Assembly (NCBI GenBank): GCA_001662425.1
Contig: BDDC01000168.1
Location: forward strand, 12,020 to 76,019
DNA from: Chlamydomonas sphaeroides
Lineage: Eukaryota; Chlorophyta; Chlorophyceae; Chlamydomonadales; Chlamydomonadaceae
DNA: 64,000 bases
Direction of reading: 5' to 3'
A program made the translations under genes and the position numbers. The notes below the pieces were generated by a model. That model had not been told where the DNA came from. It saw nothing but the letters and a program-made list of their open reading frames with translations, and did not search any database. Shown piece by piece: positions 35,301 through 46,656 of the stretch; position 1 is the first letter of the stretch, and the number at the start of each line of letters is the position of its first letter.

Positions 35301-35820
35301 AGGGGGGCTGGCTGGAAGACGTAGGCGGTGGGCAGGGGAAGTCACCATGGCCGCCAGCGCTGCATACGTCGGCAAGGGGCCGGGAGCTAGGGTTACTGAC
35401 TTCGTTACTCTTTTCTAGGGTTCCGGCACGCGGAGGGCACGCAGCTCCGCTGCGGCCCACTCATCCTAGCGGGCGCGGGCACAAGTGACACAGCGTCCGA
35501 CACAGAGCCGTGGCCGGTTCCGCACATGCTGCCGCCGGGCGCGGCGGCGGCAGGGTGTGCGACGCAGCATGGTGTCGACCCTGGTGTGACGCCTGTCCGC
35601 TGCCACACACCCTTGCACCCAGGAGCGCCTGGCGCGCGGCATGTCGCCGAACGACATCTATTATGTCGCGAATATAACAGAATGCGCCGCCAAGCCCTGC
35701 CGGCTGAACGACTACCACCGGTGGCAAGCCGAGCAGCCGGACCCGGGGAGCCGCGAGCAGCCTGGGCGGGTGGCGTCGGGGCAGGGGCTGGGGCGCCTGC
35801 TGCGGATGACGAGGGCATGA
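32381..35820 (+). CDS. O-fucosyltransferase-like protein, tandem copy 3
   Basis: Eleven inferred exons: 32381-32515, 32660-32674, 32804-32863, 33066-33125, 33400-33516, 33733-33821, 34117-34365, 34516-34629, 34873-34975, 35098-35289, 35623-35820; 443 aa. A signal peptide (MTARLLIVLVVLCCVSVALR) is followed by the same O-FucT marks as copies 1 and 2: GPNNQ, EAISLSHLLPGSKVLIP, SHIRPMPD and FLGSAESSMTG. It is the most divergent copy in exon 7 (YLGMMCFGTFALDTYKLAG where copy 1 has YVAMLCYDDFATQTHKLAG) and has one extra residue at the end of exon 8. The C-terminal tail is unrelated to the other two. The same 15-nt micro-exon is kept (ITTIK; ITSIK in copy 2). Cys pairs in the last exon suggest a disulfide-bonded lumenal protein. 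Confidence 0.88.
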
Positions 35821-36589
35821 CGAGGAGGCTGGGTGCGGCGGCAACAAGGTGCGGCAGGCGGAGCGGCGACGAGGGACTAGCGGCCGGCTGCAAGTGCAGG
35901 ACGGCTCGAGCTAATGGGCTGGCAGGATCGTGCTGAGGTTGAGTGAGCGAGCTTCTTGGTCGCCTTGCTTGCTTCGTGGCCTGGCTACCCTCCATACGGG
36001 TGCGGGCTTAGCGCCCCTTGCTATCGGCGCTGCGAGGGGGGCGGCGGGCCGAAGGGCTCCCCCGCACGCGGCCGACGTGGCCGGGGTGCAAGGAGGGCCG
36101 CCGGAGTTTGGGGGCCGATGGGCGTACAGCCGGGGCCAGCAGGATGTTTGAGCAACTGATAGGACGTCCTGCGCTCGTCGACTGGCGAGGGTGGAGGGAG
36201 TTGGATGCGGTGTGTGCGTGCGCGTGACCTGGCCATAAGTGCGGCCATGCATCCTCAGCACAATGCGGTGGCCCTGCCTAGAGCCCTAGACGCACACGCC
36301 ACCCAGTTAGTCCACTACTAGTCGCCCTCCTGTCGTCACGATAGCGGCAGTAAACCGCGGCATCGGGCGTTCTTGCTTGGAGCGGCCCGCACCGCACCTC
36401 ACCGCACCTCGCCTCGGCAGCAGCACACCAGCGAGCAGCACGCCGCGAGAGCGGACAGCACACACACAGCGGGCCGCGGCCGCAGCAACTGTCTCTGCTG
36501 GCCGCAGCCGCCCGCCGCGCGGCCAAGTTGCTCCGCTGCCCGCAGCCGGCTGAGGCCGCCGTCGCGCCAGGCGCCCAGCACTCGCAGCC
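35821..36589. other. Intergenic, O-FucT copy 3 to channel gene
   Basis: No gene seen. It contains the copy 3 3' flank and the promoter and 5' UTR of the next plus-strand gene. Near 36405 there is a short doubled ACCGCACCTC motif. Confidence 0.5.
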
Positions 36590-39500
36590 ATGGCCGCCGG
36601 CAGTGCCGCGGTGCTGTCCAGCTTCGTCCTCAACCTTGTCATCGCCCTGGGTGAGCTCGCCCGCTGCGGGGGACGGAGGCCGCCTCGACCCGGGGGTCGC
36701 GACCCAGGCGCGCCGCGAGCGCCGGTCCAAGGGCCTCAAGCCGCTGCTGCCCTCCGCCGGCCTTCCGCCGCAGCCTGCCTGCTGGCCTTCACACTGCTGC
36801 GCAACAAGCCGTGGGCGCGGCGCTTCTTCGCGCCGCGACGGTGCGTGCGGCTGCTTTGTAGTGCCAGCGCACGCGAGCCTTGCCCCCACCCAACACCCGA
36901 CCCATGCATGTGTTTGCTCGCGTGGCCGTCGTCTTTCCCCGCTCACCCACAACCCGCTGACGACCGCCTGCTGCGCCCGTCTCCCCCCGCCCCCACGTGT
37001 CCGAAGCTATGCGCGCGACCTGGACCTCAAGCCCCAGCGGTGGGTCTTGTCCGGAGGCGGCAGAGGGAGAGTCGTCAGCGGGCAGCCGGCGGGCACGCAA
37101 CCCCTTGGGCCCCTCTGCTCACACTGCACCCTGCGTCCCCCCAGGCTGCCCAACGCACCGCTGGCCTGGGTGCCGCCGCTGCTAGCCTACCCGGAGGAGG
37201 ACATCATTGACGAGGCGGGGCTGGACGCCGCAGTGTACCTACGCATACTGACGTTCGGTGGGTGGGGGCGGCGGAGAGCGGCCAAGGGCGGTGGCGAGCA
37301 TGCAGTCGGCGCGGCGGCCCAGCCTGCGCTAGCTCCTGCTTCAGCCGGTGGACGTTGGGCGCGGCGCCGTGTCCCACACCGCCGCCTGCCCGCGTCCGTG
37401 GCTCGTCCGCCCCCACCCCGCAGGCGCCTACCTGTTCGCGGGGCTGTCCGTGTGGTGCCTGGTCGCAGTGCTGCCCGCCAACCTGACCAGCGGCGAGATC
37501 GACCGCCTCATGGCGCAGCAGGCGGCGGTGGGTGGGTGCGTGTTGTGTGGCTGGTAGCATGGGGGCAGCATGTATATATGGGGGCCACATGGGGGCCGCA
37601 TGGGGCGTGTGTGCTGCGAGGCAGGGAGCATGGGGCCAGCAGGTGGCTGCCGCAGCAGGGAGCGAGCGAGGGATCCGGAGGGCCGATCGACTGGTGCCGC
37701 CGGTAATGGCAGCTAGGCAGGCGGGGCTGGGGGGCTGGGACGGACGGAGCCCTCGCTGCCCAACCTCCTTGCGCCGCCAGCACCAGGCCCCTACCTCTCC
37801 ACCCGCGCGCAGGGCGATGCCAACGTGACCGTGGTCAACGGCCGGTGAGGGGCGGAGGGCCGCAGCGGGGGCCGGGTTGGCAGCAACATGCATGTTGGCA
37901 GGGGGTCGGGCAGCTGTCGGCTGCCGCACGACGCGCATGCCAGCCAGGCCCGCACCCAGCCCCTCTCTCCTCTGTTCACCACCCCTGCCGGCAGCAGGGA
38001 GTACCGCTTCACCGACTTCGACCACTACTCGCTCTCCAACGTGGCCCGCGGCTCCAACAAGATGTGGGTCGCAGATGGAGGGGCCCGGCCCGGGGCGGCG
38101 GGTACCAGGGGGGGCCTCGCGCGTCACGCACCTTCGCGGCATGTATGATGGACGACTGGGGAGAGCGGGATACCAGCCAGCTGCCTTGACTGCTGGGTAA
38201 CCCCCTACTTCCCTCACCGCCACTTACTTGCTCTTCCCCGGGACCCAACCCTGGGTTCTGCTGCCCGCCGGCCCTCAGGTGGGTGCACCTTGTCTCGATA
38301 CATTTTGTGGTCATCTTCACCCTCTGGGTGGGTGCCGTTGCTGCGGCAGGGCAGCGGGGCCGCATCCTCCGCCAGCGTTCCCGCTGTCATGCTGTCGGGG
38401 CTCGCCTCAGACACACACACACACACACACACACACACTACCTTACACTGCAACTCTCACTCCTGCGAGCAACCGAGCACCCGCACGCACTCGCCGCCGC
38501 CGCATGCGCTGTGGGACTGCTCGCTCGGGAGCCCTTGATCGGTGCGTAGCACCCCATCTATCCTGACCCCGCCCCCTTGCCCGGCCCACCCCTCCGCCCG
38601 CCCCCTCAGCTGTTGGGCCGCTTCAACCGCGAGTCGGTGCTGCTGCGGCTCATGTTCCTGGGCAACATGCCGCGGGGAGGGCCCTCCCACACCGTGCTCG
38701 TCACCGACATCCCCGGGCTGGTGCGCGCCGTGCCCTGCCCTGCCCATGCCCTGCCTTGTCCTTGGCCCTACATGGTCTGGCTTCAGCGTGTGGGCACCGG
38801 CGGTTGCAGCGCTCGCCCCTATCGATGGGGCCGCCGTGGCCCCAAGCCCTGGCCTTGAGGCTCGCTGTGCCCGTACGTGGCTCGGCTGGCAGCACCCGGC
38901 GCCGCGTGCAGGCAGAGGCCGCAGCGCCTCCCCCAAGCCTCTGCGCTGTGCGTGGCCCACGGCGCAGCCGCTGCCTGCTGACGCGCACCCCCACCCTCCT
39001 CCCACCCGCTCCCAGGGCCTGTCCCTGGAGGGCATCGCCTCCAAGCTGCAGCGCAAGCCCCCTTCGTCGTCGGTCGGGCCCGAGGCGGCGGGCGGCGGCG
39101 CGAAGGACGCCACCGGCGACGTTGCCAAGGGCGGCAAGGGCGGCAGCCCGGGCCGCAGCTCCCCCAGCGCTACCACCAGCCTGCTGAGCGGGGCCAGCCC
39201 CTCCGTCACCGCCAGCAGCCTGGGCAGCGGCACGGCGCCGGGCCCGGGCCAGCGGAGCGGCCGCCAGGGTGACGTCGAGTCCCAGCAGGTGTGGGGCTGC
39301 TGGGGAGGCAAGCCGGCGTCGCGGTTGGCCCGAGGGCCTGCCATGTTGGATGGCGGCTTGCATCAAAGCCGCTGCCCGGAGCCGACCGCTCGGTGCCCGG
39401 ATTAACACTGCATACTGCCCGGGTACGGCCGCCAGGGGGCTCTGCAGCTGGAGCTGACGACGACCACGCCCAACACCGCCCGGCCCAGCGCCGGCGGCAG

Positions 39501-42500
39501 GCCCAGTCCCGGCGCCCCCTCCGCCGCCGCTGGCTCCACCGCTGCCAGCAGCCCCGCCCGGCCCAGCCCCACGCAGCGCCCCGGCAGCGGCGGCCCGCTG
39601 CCCTCACCCTTCGCTGCCGCGGCCGGAGCGGCCGCCGCCGAGCGGGCCGGCGGCGGCGGACGGCACGCGGCCACGGGCGGCCCCCTGGTCACCCCGCGCA
39701 TGGGCCCGAGCGAGGTGGAGCTGCTGCAGAGGCTCGAGGTGCGGAGCGAGGGCCGAGGGCTTGCACGGCTGCTTTTCCTTGCGGAATCTGGCGGATGGAA
39801 GCCTGCTACCGTGGGCCTGGCATCCGGCCTGTGCGCGCTCCCGCCGGCGCCCCCGTCCGCTTGCCGTCGGCTTGTGCGCGCACCGGTGCTCTCCGCCCGC
39901 TGCGCTACCAAGGTTCACCCGGCGCCCGCTGCTGCAGCCATCCGCTTTAAAGGTCCATGCCGCATGCCCCCCAGGCCGCCGACCCACGGGACGTGGCGCT
40001 GTGGGTGCCGCCCGGCCTGGGCGTGGACGCCAGTCCGCAGCAGCCCAGCCGCCGCGCTACCAAGCGCTTCGCCTACGACACCGCCGACCCGGCGCTGGAC
40101 GCAGCGGCATGCGCCAGGGCGGCGCTGGCGGTGGGCGGACGGGCAGGCCCTGCTGAGTGGCTGGATGGGTCCCAGGGGGTCATCGAGGCCGTGACCACCC
40201 GCCGCGGGACAGGGCGCGGAGGGGGCTCCGGGCCCTCGGTCGCCCTAGCTACCTCCTCAATGTCCTACATATACCTCGTATGTCGTCTCTTTTTGTTTAC
40301 TTACATGACCACGTGGTACTTTTTCGCGCCCCCCGCCGCAGTCGGGCCTGACGCCGCAGCAGATGGTGGCGGCCGAGTTTGCGCTGGTGCACGGCGCCAC
40401 GCAGGTGCGACGAGGCGGGGGCCGGGGGTTGGCGGCGCGCCGCCGGGCCTAGCCAGGGCTATCGGCCCTGCCGCGCGTAGTTTGCGCGCGGCGCCAGGGC
40501 CTGCCGAGCGAGCAGCCAACGAAACTCACCCACCGCTGACGCCACAGCTACGCACTTCTGATCCGCCGGCCCGCCCTACACCATACGGTGCCCCACCCAC
40601 CCCATCCTACCTGCCCGCTCCCCCCTCCCACCTGCCCCACCCCACGCTGCCTGCCCCGCCCTCCTGCCCCCAGGTGGCGGCGGTCAACATGGTGGCCGAC
40701 ACCTCCCAGCTGGAGCCGCTGGTCGCCGAGTACAACAAGGTGCGAGTGAGGCGCGTGGAAGCTAGCGGTACGACAGGGCGTACGGCGAGACGGCACAGCT
40801 GCGTGGGTGGCTGATGCTGGAGCCGGGTCGTCCTGCGGCCGACAGGCTGCGCCATGTTGGCTCACCATCCCTGCCCGCCCCTCCCTCCACCCCGCTACCC
40901 ATCCTAATAACCTGTGCACAGCTGTCCGAGGCTCTGGGCGACCACCTCGACATGCTGCAGGTACGGCGGTGGGGTTCGGCGTACGGCAGCGGTTGGCAGC
41001 CTGAGCGGTTGGCGGTTGGATGCGTGAGCCACCGCCTCAACCCACCCATGTCGCCGACCCCGCCGACCCCCGCCGCTCTGTGCCGCTGCCTTCCCCCCGC
41101 CGCCGCTGTCTGCTGCCCGCCACTCGCAGCTGCGGCTCAAGCTGCGGCGGCCGCTCCCCGCCAAGCAGATGCGGGTGCTCGGCGCGGCGTACGGCGAGTG
41201 GGGCCGCCAGACGCTGGGCAGCCGCTGGTTCGTGCAGGTGCGATGCGGGCGTGCGCCGGGACATGGCCGGATCAATCGCTGTAGGGCTAGCCAGCTACGC
41301 TATGGGGGTTCCCAGCCTTGGCTGCTGCGCTCAGCTCGTAGTCGTTCATTCTTGGAACTTTCAACATCTTGATGCCCCTGATGGAGCAGGTGGACGCGGT
41401 GGACTTCTGGTGCAAGCGCCTGGCCTACCTGCGGGTGAGAGCGGCCGGCCGGCTGGCATGCATGCATGCATGCATAGTCAGGAGTAGGGGGCGCAGAGTA
41501 GGGGGTCATAGGTCTGCATAGCCTAGGGGTGCCGCAAGGAACCAGGATGCCACCGCCTGGATGGTGGCGCATGCAAGCATCTGCCGCGATACACCTGTGT
41601 TGGCACTCGCACCCGCACCTGATGCACCGCCGTGCGCCCGGCCCACGCGGCCCTCGCGCCCGCCCGCTGCCGCCAGGAGCGCATCGTGGAGGCGCAGGCG
41701 GCCGCCGCGGGCCGAGTGGCGCCCAGCGCCTTCGTCACCTTCACTCGCCGCCAGGCGCAGGCCGTCAGCGCCGCCTCGCTGCACCACCACGACGTCAACG
41801 CATGGCGCGTGCGGGTGCGTGCGTCGGTCGGGGCATGCTCGACGGAGGGCTCGGGGCTCGGGGCTCGGGGCCCGGGGGGCCGGGGCGGCGCTTGTGCCGG
41901 GGCCGGGGGCGGGCTTGGCGGTCCTCGCGGTTCGTTGCTGCAGCAGCAGGCCACGGGCCGGCGACCCGCGGGTCACGTGCGGCGGGGGAGGGGGGGGCTG
42001 TTGGTCTCGCTTGCTTGGCTGGCCCGCGAGTGCGCCTGCTGCTGCCGATGGTGAGCTTAGGTTGATGTGGTGCATGCGCTGCTGCCCGCAGAACGCGCCG
42101 GCGCCGTTTGAGGTGGTGTGGGGCAACGTGGGCATGGCCAGCGCCGTCAAGGCGGGCAGGATGTACGGCCTGTGAGACGGGGCGCCGGGCGACGACGGCG
42201 GGGACAGGGGACGGGATGCGGTGCTCGCTGGAAGCTCGCTGTGGGCAGGCAGGTGGGCTGCCTGCGAGCGCAGCCCCCCGCTGGCCTCTTGCATGCGCTG
42301 GCCTCCGCTGGCGTGCGATAAGCCCTCGCTGGCCCCTTGCCCTCCCGCCCCGCCACCTCGCTCCGCCTTGGTCCCGCAGCTGGGCTGCGTTCTGGGCCAT
42401 GGCGCTGTTCTTCATGATCCCGGTCACCGCCATCCAGGTGAGGCCCCGAGGTCCTAGTCCGTCCCCGTGGCTGGATGGCGGCAACCCCCACGGTGCAGCC

Positions 42501-45500
42501 CAGGCGCGTGCCTCGGGCACCACACGCCATGCTGCTAACCCTCCCATCCTGCCACTTCATCTCCCTCACCTTCCCCCACCCCAGGCGCTGATCGAGGTGC
42601 CCAAGCTGGCAACCATCCCGGTGCTGGGCGACATCGTGACCGCGCCGGCAGTGCGGCAGATCCTAGAGTCCATCATTCCGGGTGCGCGGTTCCACCAACA
42701 TGTCCGTGTACGGCTGCTGGCTGGCTGGCGGGGAGGCTGCTGGGCGGCGCCGCACCCACCCATACCACGCCATGCAGGCAGCGCACATCCACCGTGCGCC
42801 TCCGTCCGTCCCTCCCCTCCCCTCTTCCCTGTCAGGCCTGGCGCTCAAGATCTTCCTGGCCATCGTGCCCACCGTCCTGAGGTACATGGCGCTGCTGTCG
42901 GGCGCCGTGGGCGAGAGCGAGGTGCGGACCCCACGAGGGAGCGGCACACAGGCAGAGCCGGGGGAGGGGGACACAGTTAGAACGCACGCCGCGGCTGCCG
43001 CAGCTGACCGCATATGCAGGCCATGGGATAGCCCCGCCCCTGCCCACATCGGCCCCCCGGACCCGCCGCTGCGCCCGCAGGTTGACTTCGGCGTTGTCAA
43101 GCGCTACTTCCTGTTCCAGGTGGTGGTCGTATTCTTTGGCAACATCATCGCCGGCTCCTTCTTCAACCAGGTGGGGGAGGGAGCCGGCCAGGCAGGGGGC
43201 CCCCGCTCGGCAGCACCAGCTAGGGTACACCCGGGGCGGCAAGCCCTGCATCCGCGACCCACCTGTGTGTCCGTCGTCCTCGCGCGCCGACCTGACCCGC
43301 CCTCCGCGGCGTCCTCCCTCCGCTCCCGCCCGCATTCCCCGCTGCAGCTGCAGCAGTGGCTCGACGACCCCGGCTCCGTGTTCCCCACCCTGGGCAAGGC
43401 CATCCCACAGACCAGCACCTTCTTCATCACGTACCTGCTCACCAACGTAGCTAGGGCGCGGGGCCCGAGGGGCCGAGGGGCCGGGGCCGGGGGCGCCGCA
43501 GGGGCGCACGGCCGCAGTGCCCGCCGCCGCCAAGGTCCGCATCCACAGGACCCAACAGTCCAGCGGCTCGCCCTGCGTCATGCATTGCTCACCCAGCCTC
43601 CTGACCCTCGCCGTGCGTGCCCTGCCCTGTTCACTCAATCGCCCCCCACAGGGCCTGGGCGTCAAGTCCATCGCCTTCCTGCGCCTGCCCGCCTTCGCGG
43701 TGCGCAGGGCCCCTTGGGGCCCAGCAGCGCCAGGTGCTGGCCAGCAGAGCCATGGCCGTGGCCCGGCCCGGCCCGGCCGTCGTTCGCCTTCTCGCCCAGT
43801 CCAGCAAACCCTACCTCACATGCTTGCGGCCTTTGGCCCATTCTGCGGCCCGGGAAAGCAGCTTCGCTTTGCTTGTGTCACCGCTGGCCTCCCCCCACCC
43901 CAGATCTTCTGGCTGCTGTCCAAGTTCGCGGGCTCGCCGCGCGCGCGCCAGCGGCTGTGGATGTACCAGTACACGGTGGGTCAAGCTCTGGGCCCGCTGC
44001 CCCACCCACGCACCCCCGCTGCGCCTCGTGCCTACGCTCCTCCTTCCCCATTGCCCTCCTCATCGCCTTCCTCCTCCCCATTTCCTCCCTCCCTCCCCTC
44101 GTCTCCCCTCCCTCTCGCCACTCCTATGCACAGGACAACGGCACCACGGTGGTCGACCACACGATCACCTTGCTCATAGGCCTGGTGTGTTTTGGGGGGG
44201 CGTGCAGGAGATTTTGATGCGGCTTGGGGTAGGGCCTGCCCCACCTGTCTTTCCTGCCACCCCGCCTGCCCCTGGCCCCCGCCCTGCCTCGCATCGTCAC
44301 CCTGCCCTGGCCCGACCCCTGCCCCGCCTCACCGCCGCCGCAGGTGTTCTCCTGCATCAACCCCATCGTGTGCCCCGCCGCGCTGGCCTACTTCCTGGTC
44401 ACCTCCCTGGGCGAGCGCTACAACAACATCTACGTCTTTCGGCGCAAGTACGAGAGCGCGGGCCAGCTGTGGCGCACGGTGAGCCGCCGGCCCGCTGCGT
44501 GTCGGTCGTGAGCCCTCCCGCACGGAGGGGCCGCGTCTTGTGCCAGCTGCTGCACTCCCGCAGTCGGGAACTAGCGTCCGTGCGCAGCCGAGACGTTGCG
44601 CAGCGGCAGAGCTGATGCGTTGGGCCGCTCAGCGGCCAGCCAGCCCTGCGTAATCCGGCATGCTATCCCGTATGGTGCCGTACAGGTATACAACCAGGTC
44701 ATGGTGGGGCTGTACGTGATGCAGGTGCGCCGTCTGCAGCCGGCGGCACGGGACCACAGCTCCCTAGGCGCCTGCGACCGCGCCTCCCGGTTGGTCCTGC
44801 CCCCGCGCCTGCCCTCGGGCCTACCTCCACCCCTGAACCCCTCCCGCCAATCCCCTCCCCTCCTCCCCTCCCCTCCCTCTCTTCCCGCCCTCTGGCTCAG
44901 GCCACCATGCTGGGCCTGCTGGGCGTCAAGGCCTTCCCCTGGGCGCTGCTGGCGCTGCCCCTGCTGCTGGCCACCATCGGCAGCCACATCGCCACGCTGC
45001 GGCTGTACGGCAGGCCCTGGTGCGGGGGCCTGGGGGCCGTGGGGGCCGTGGGCCGACCAGCCCCTACCAGCCGCAGCCGTGGGCCGACCAGCCCCGACCA
45101 GCCGCCGCCGCACGGCAGGCGCAGTGCCGTCAGCGTCGGGTCATCACGTACGGCTCACCTCGCCGCCGTGGCTCGTGGCCGCCCGCCACGGCGCCGCTCT
45201 TCCCTGACGCAGACATGCCCCTCCACCGCCTCCATCCTCCCTCTCCCGCCCTGCCCCTCGCCCCCGTGACCCACAGGACCGTGACGTCGCTGCACGACGC
45301 CGCCGAGCTGGACCTATGGGACGCCATGGGGCGCCGCCAGGGCCTGCTGCGGGAGGCGCAGCAGGTGTGACGCCGAAGGGCCGGGACGGTGCCGTGGGTC
45401 GGGCCAGCAGCGCGTGGGCGCGCTGGCTGCAGCCAGCAGCTGCCCGCCCACGTGCCTTGGCGCGGGCGCGGCACGAGGCGGCGTCCACAGCCAAGAGCTG

Positions 45501-46656
45501 TGCGCCCTCCTCTGTGAGCGGTGACCTCCTCATGCCTGGGGGCGTGGTCCTTACTTGCCCGTGCTGCCGTACGTACTTACCCGGGCGCTCCAAGCAGATG
45601 CGCCGGCGCGCCGCGGCAGCCGCGGAGCGAGACGACCCCGAGGCGCCCCTGCTGCAGCAGAGCGCGGGTGCGTGCCGGGCACCGCACTACTGCGCACCTT
45701 GCCGGCTGGCTGGCTGCCCTGCTTGCTGCTGCCGTCTGCCCTGCTGCAGCCCATCATGCCGTGGCGGCGTGTGGCATGTGCTATCCGCCCGCATGCCCAC
45801 CCTGCGTGTCCGCCTTGCCGCCCGCCGCAGACGACGCCAAGCGGCGGCTGGCGGCTGCGGCCGCCACCGACGAGGGCGCGCTGGCGCTGAGCGAGGCCGA
45901 GGCGGCGGCCATCGGGGAGCACTACAAGAACCCCGCGCTCAAGGTACGCCTTTGGCATCCGCGGTGCTGGGGCCGGGGGCCGCAGCCGTGCGCGCGCACC
46001 TCCGCTCCTGGCAGCGACCTCCGCGGCCTCATGAACGCCTTGAGGCATCCCGCCACCTATGCAAACCAAGGTACCCGCAACCAAACCGAGATAACAACCA
46101 ACGGGACAACCCCTGCTGCACCCGGCTGTCGCCAGGTGCCGCTGGGCGAGCTGGACGAGCTGGCGGCGCTGGCGGCCGACCTGGGCCCCCGCATGGACTT
46201 GCTGCGGAGCTGGGCGGCCGACGTCAAGAGGGCGGGCAAGCGGCCCGCGGCGGCAGGGAGCGACACGCGCGAGGCGGCCGCCAAGGCGAGTGGTGGGGGG
46301 GTGGGGGCTGGGGAGCGGCCGGGGGCTCGCGGCGGCCAGCGAGTGAGGGCTCAGGGGGACCAGGGGTCGAAGCGGTGTGCTTGGCGGCCGAGCGGGGCAT
46401 GTGCCCCGCGGCCGTCATCGCAGCGTGCTTGAGGCGCCGTGGCGTCAGTTTGCTTGACCTCAGATGCCGAGGCGGCTGCCTGCGTGCCTGTCCGCAGGCC
46501 CGGGATAGAGCGCTGGCGGCTGGCGCCGGCGGCGGCGGCAGCGGCGAGGCGCCCAGCGGCCTGGCGGTGGCGGGCAGTGTGGTGGCGCCGCCGCCCGAGA
46601 TCACGGCTTTTGACGACAAGCTGCCGCCCGAGGGCGAGGATGAGGGCGAGGCTTGA
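36590..46656 (+). CDS. CSC1/OSCA-like osmosensitive cation channel, complete
   Basis: Thirty-five inferred exons, all in phase, give 1122 aa. Exons: 36590-36650, 36774-36840, 37007-37039, 37145-37257, 37424-37527, 37813-37844, 37998-38063, 38279-38327, 38610-38720, 39016-39288, 39448-39738, 39975-40130, 40342-40404, 40674-40739, 40922-40960, 41130-41237, 41390-41434, 41677-41814, 42092-42171, 42380-42437, 42585-42681, 42836-42921, 43081-43170, 43348-43446, 43652-43699, 43904-43975, 44134-44184, 44344-44478, 44686-44724, 44901-45019, 45277-45364, 45598-45667, 45831-45943, 46136-46285, 46498-46656. N-terminal membrane helices (about 1-175) are followed by a cytosolic region (about 176-605) with a Ser/Gly/Pro/Ala-rich insert (213-400), then the DUF221 helices (about 606-960) and a charged cytosolic tail. 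The pore region reads WAAFWAMALFFMIPVTAIQ and YFLFQVVVVFFGNIIAGSFF. Intron 34 uses a GC donor. The start of exon 11 is ambiguous (39435 or 39448). Confidence 0.93.
38411..38438. repeat. (AC)n microsatellite
   Basis: About 14 AC units within intron 8 of the complete channel gene. Confidence 0.95.
40201..40260. repeat. Interspersed hairpin element, partial copy B
   Basis: In intron 12 of the channel gene, bases from GGGACAGGGCGCG through the TCCG-loop hairpin match copy A at 25101. Similarity fades after CGCCCTA, so the second hairpin and AT-rich tail are missing or decayed. Confidence 0.6.

Noticed and set aside
38411..38438. (AC)n tract as a regulatory Z-DNA element
   Set aside because: It lies inside an intron with no other supporting signal; a simple microsatellite explains it.
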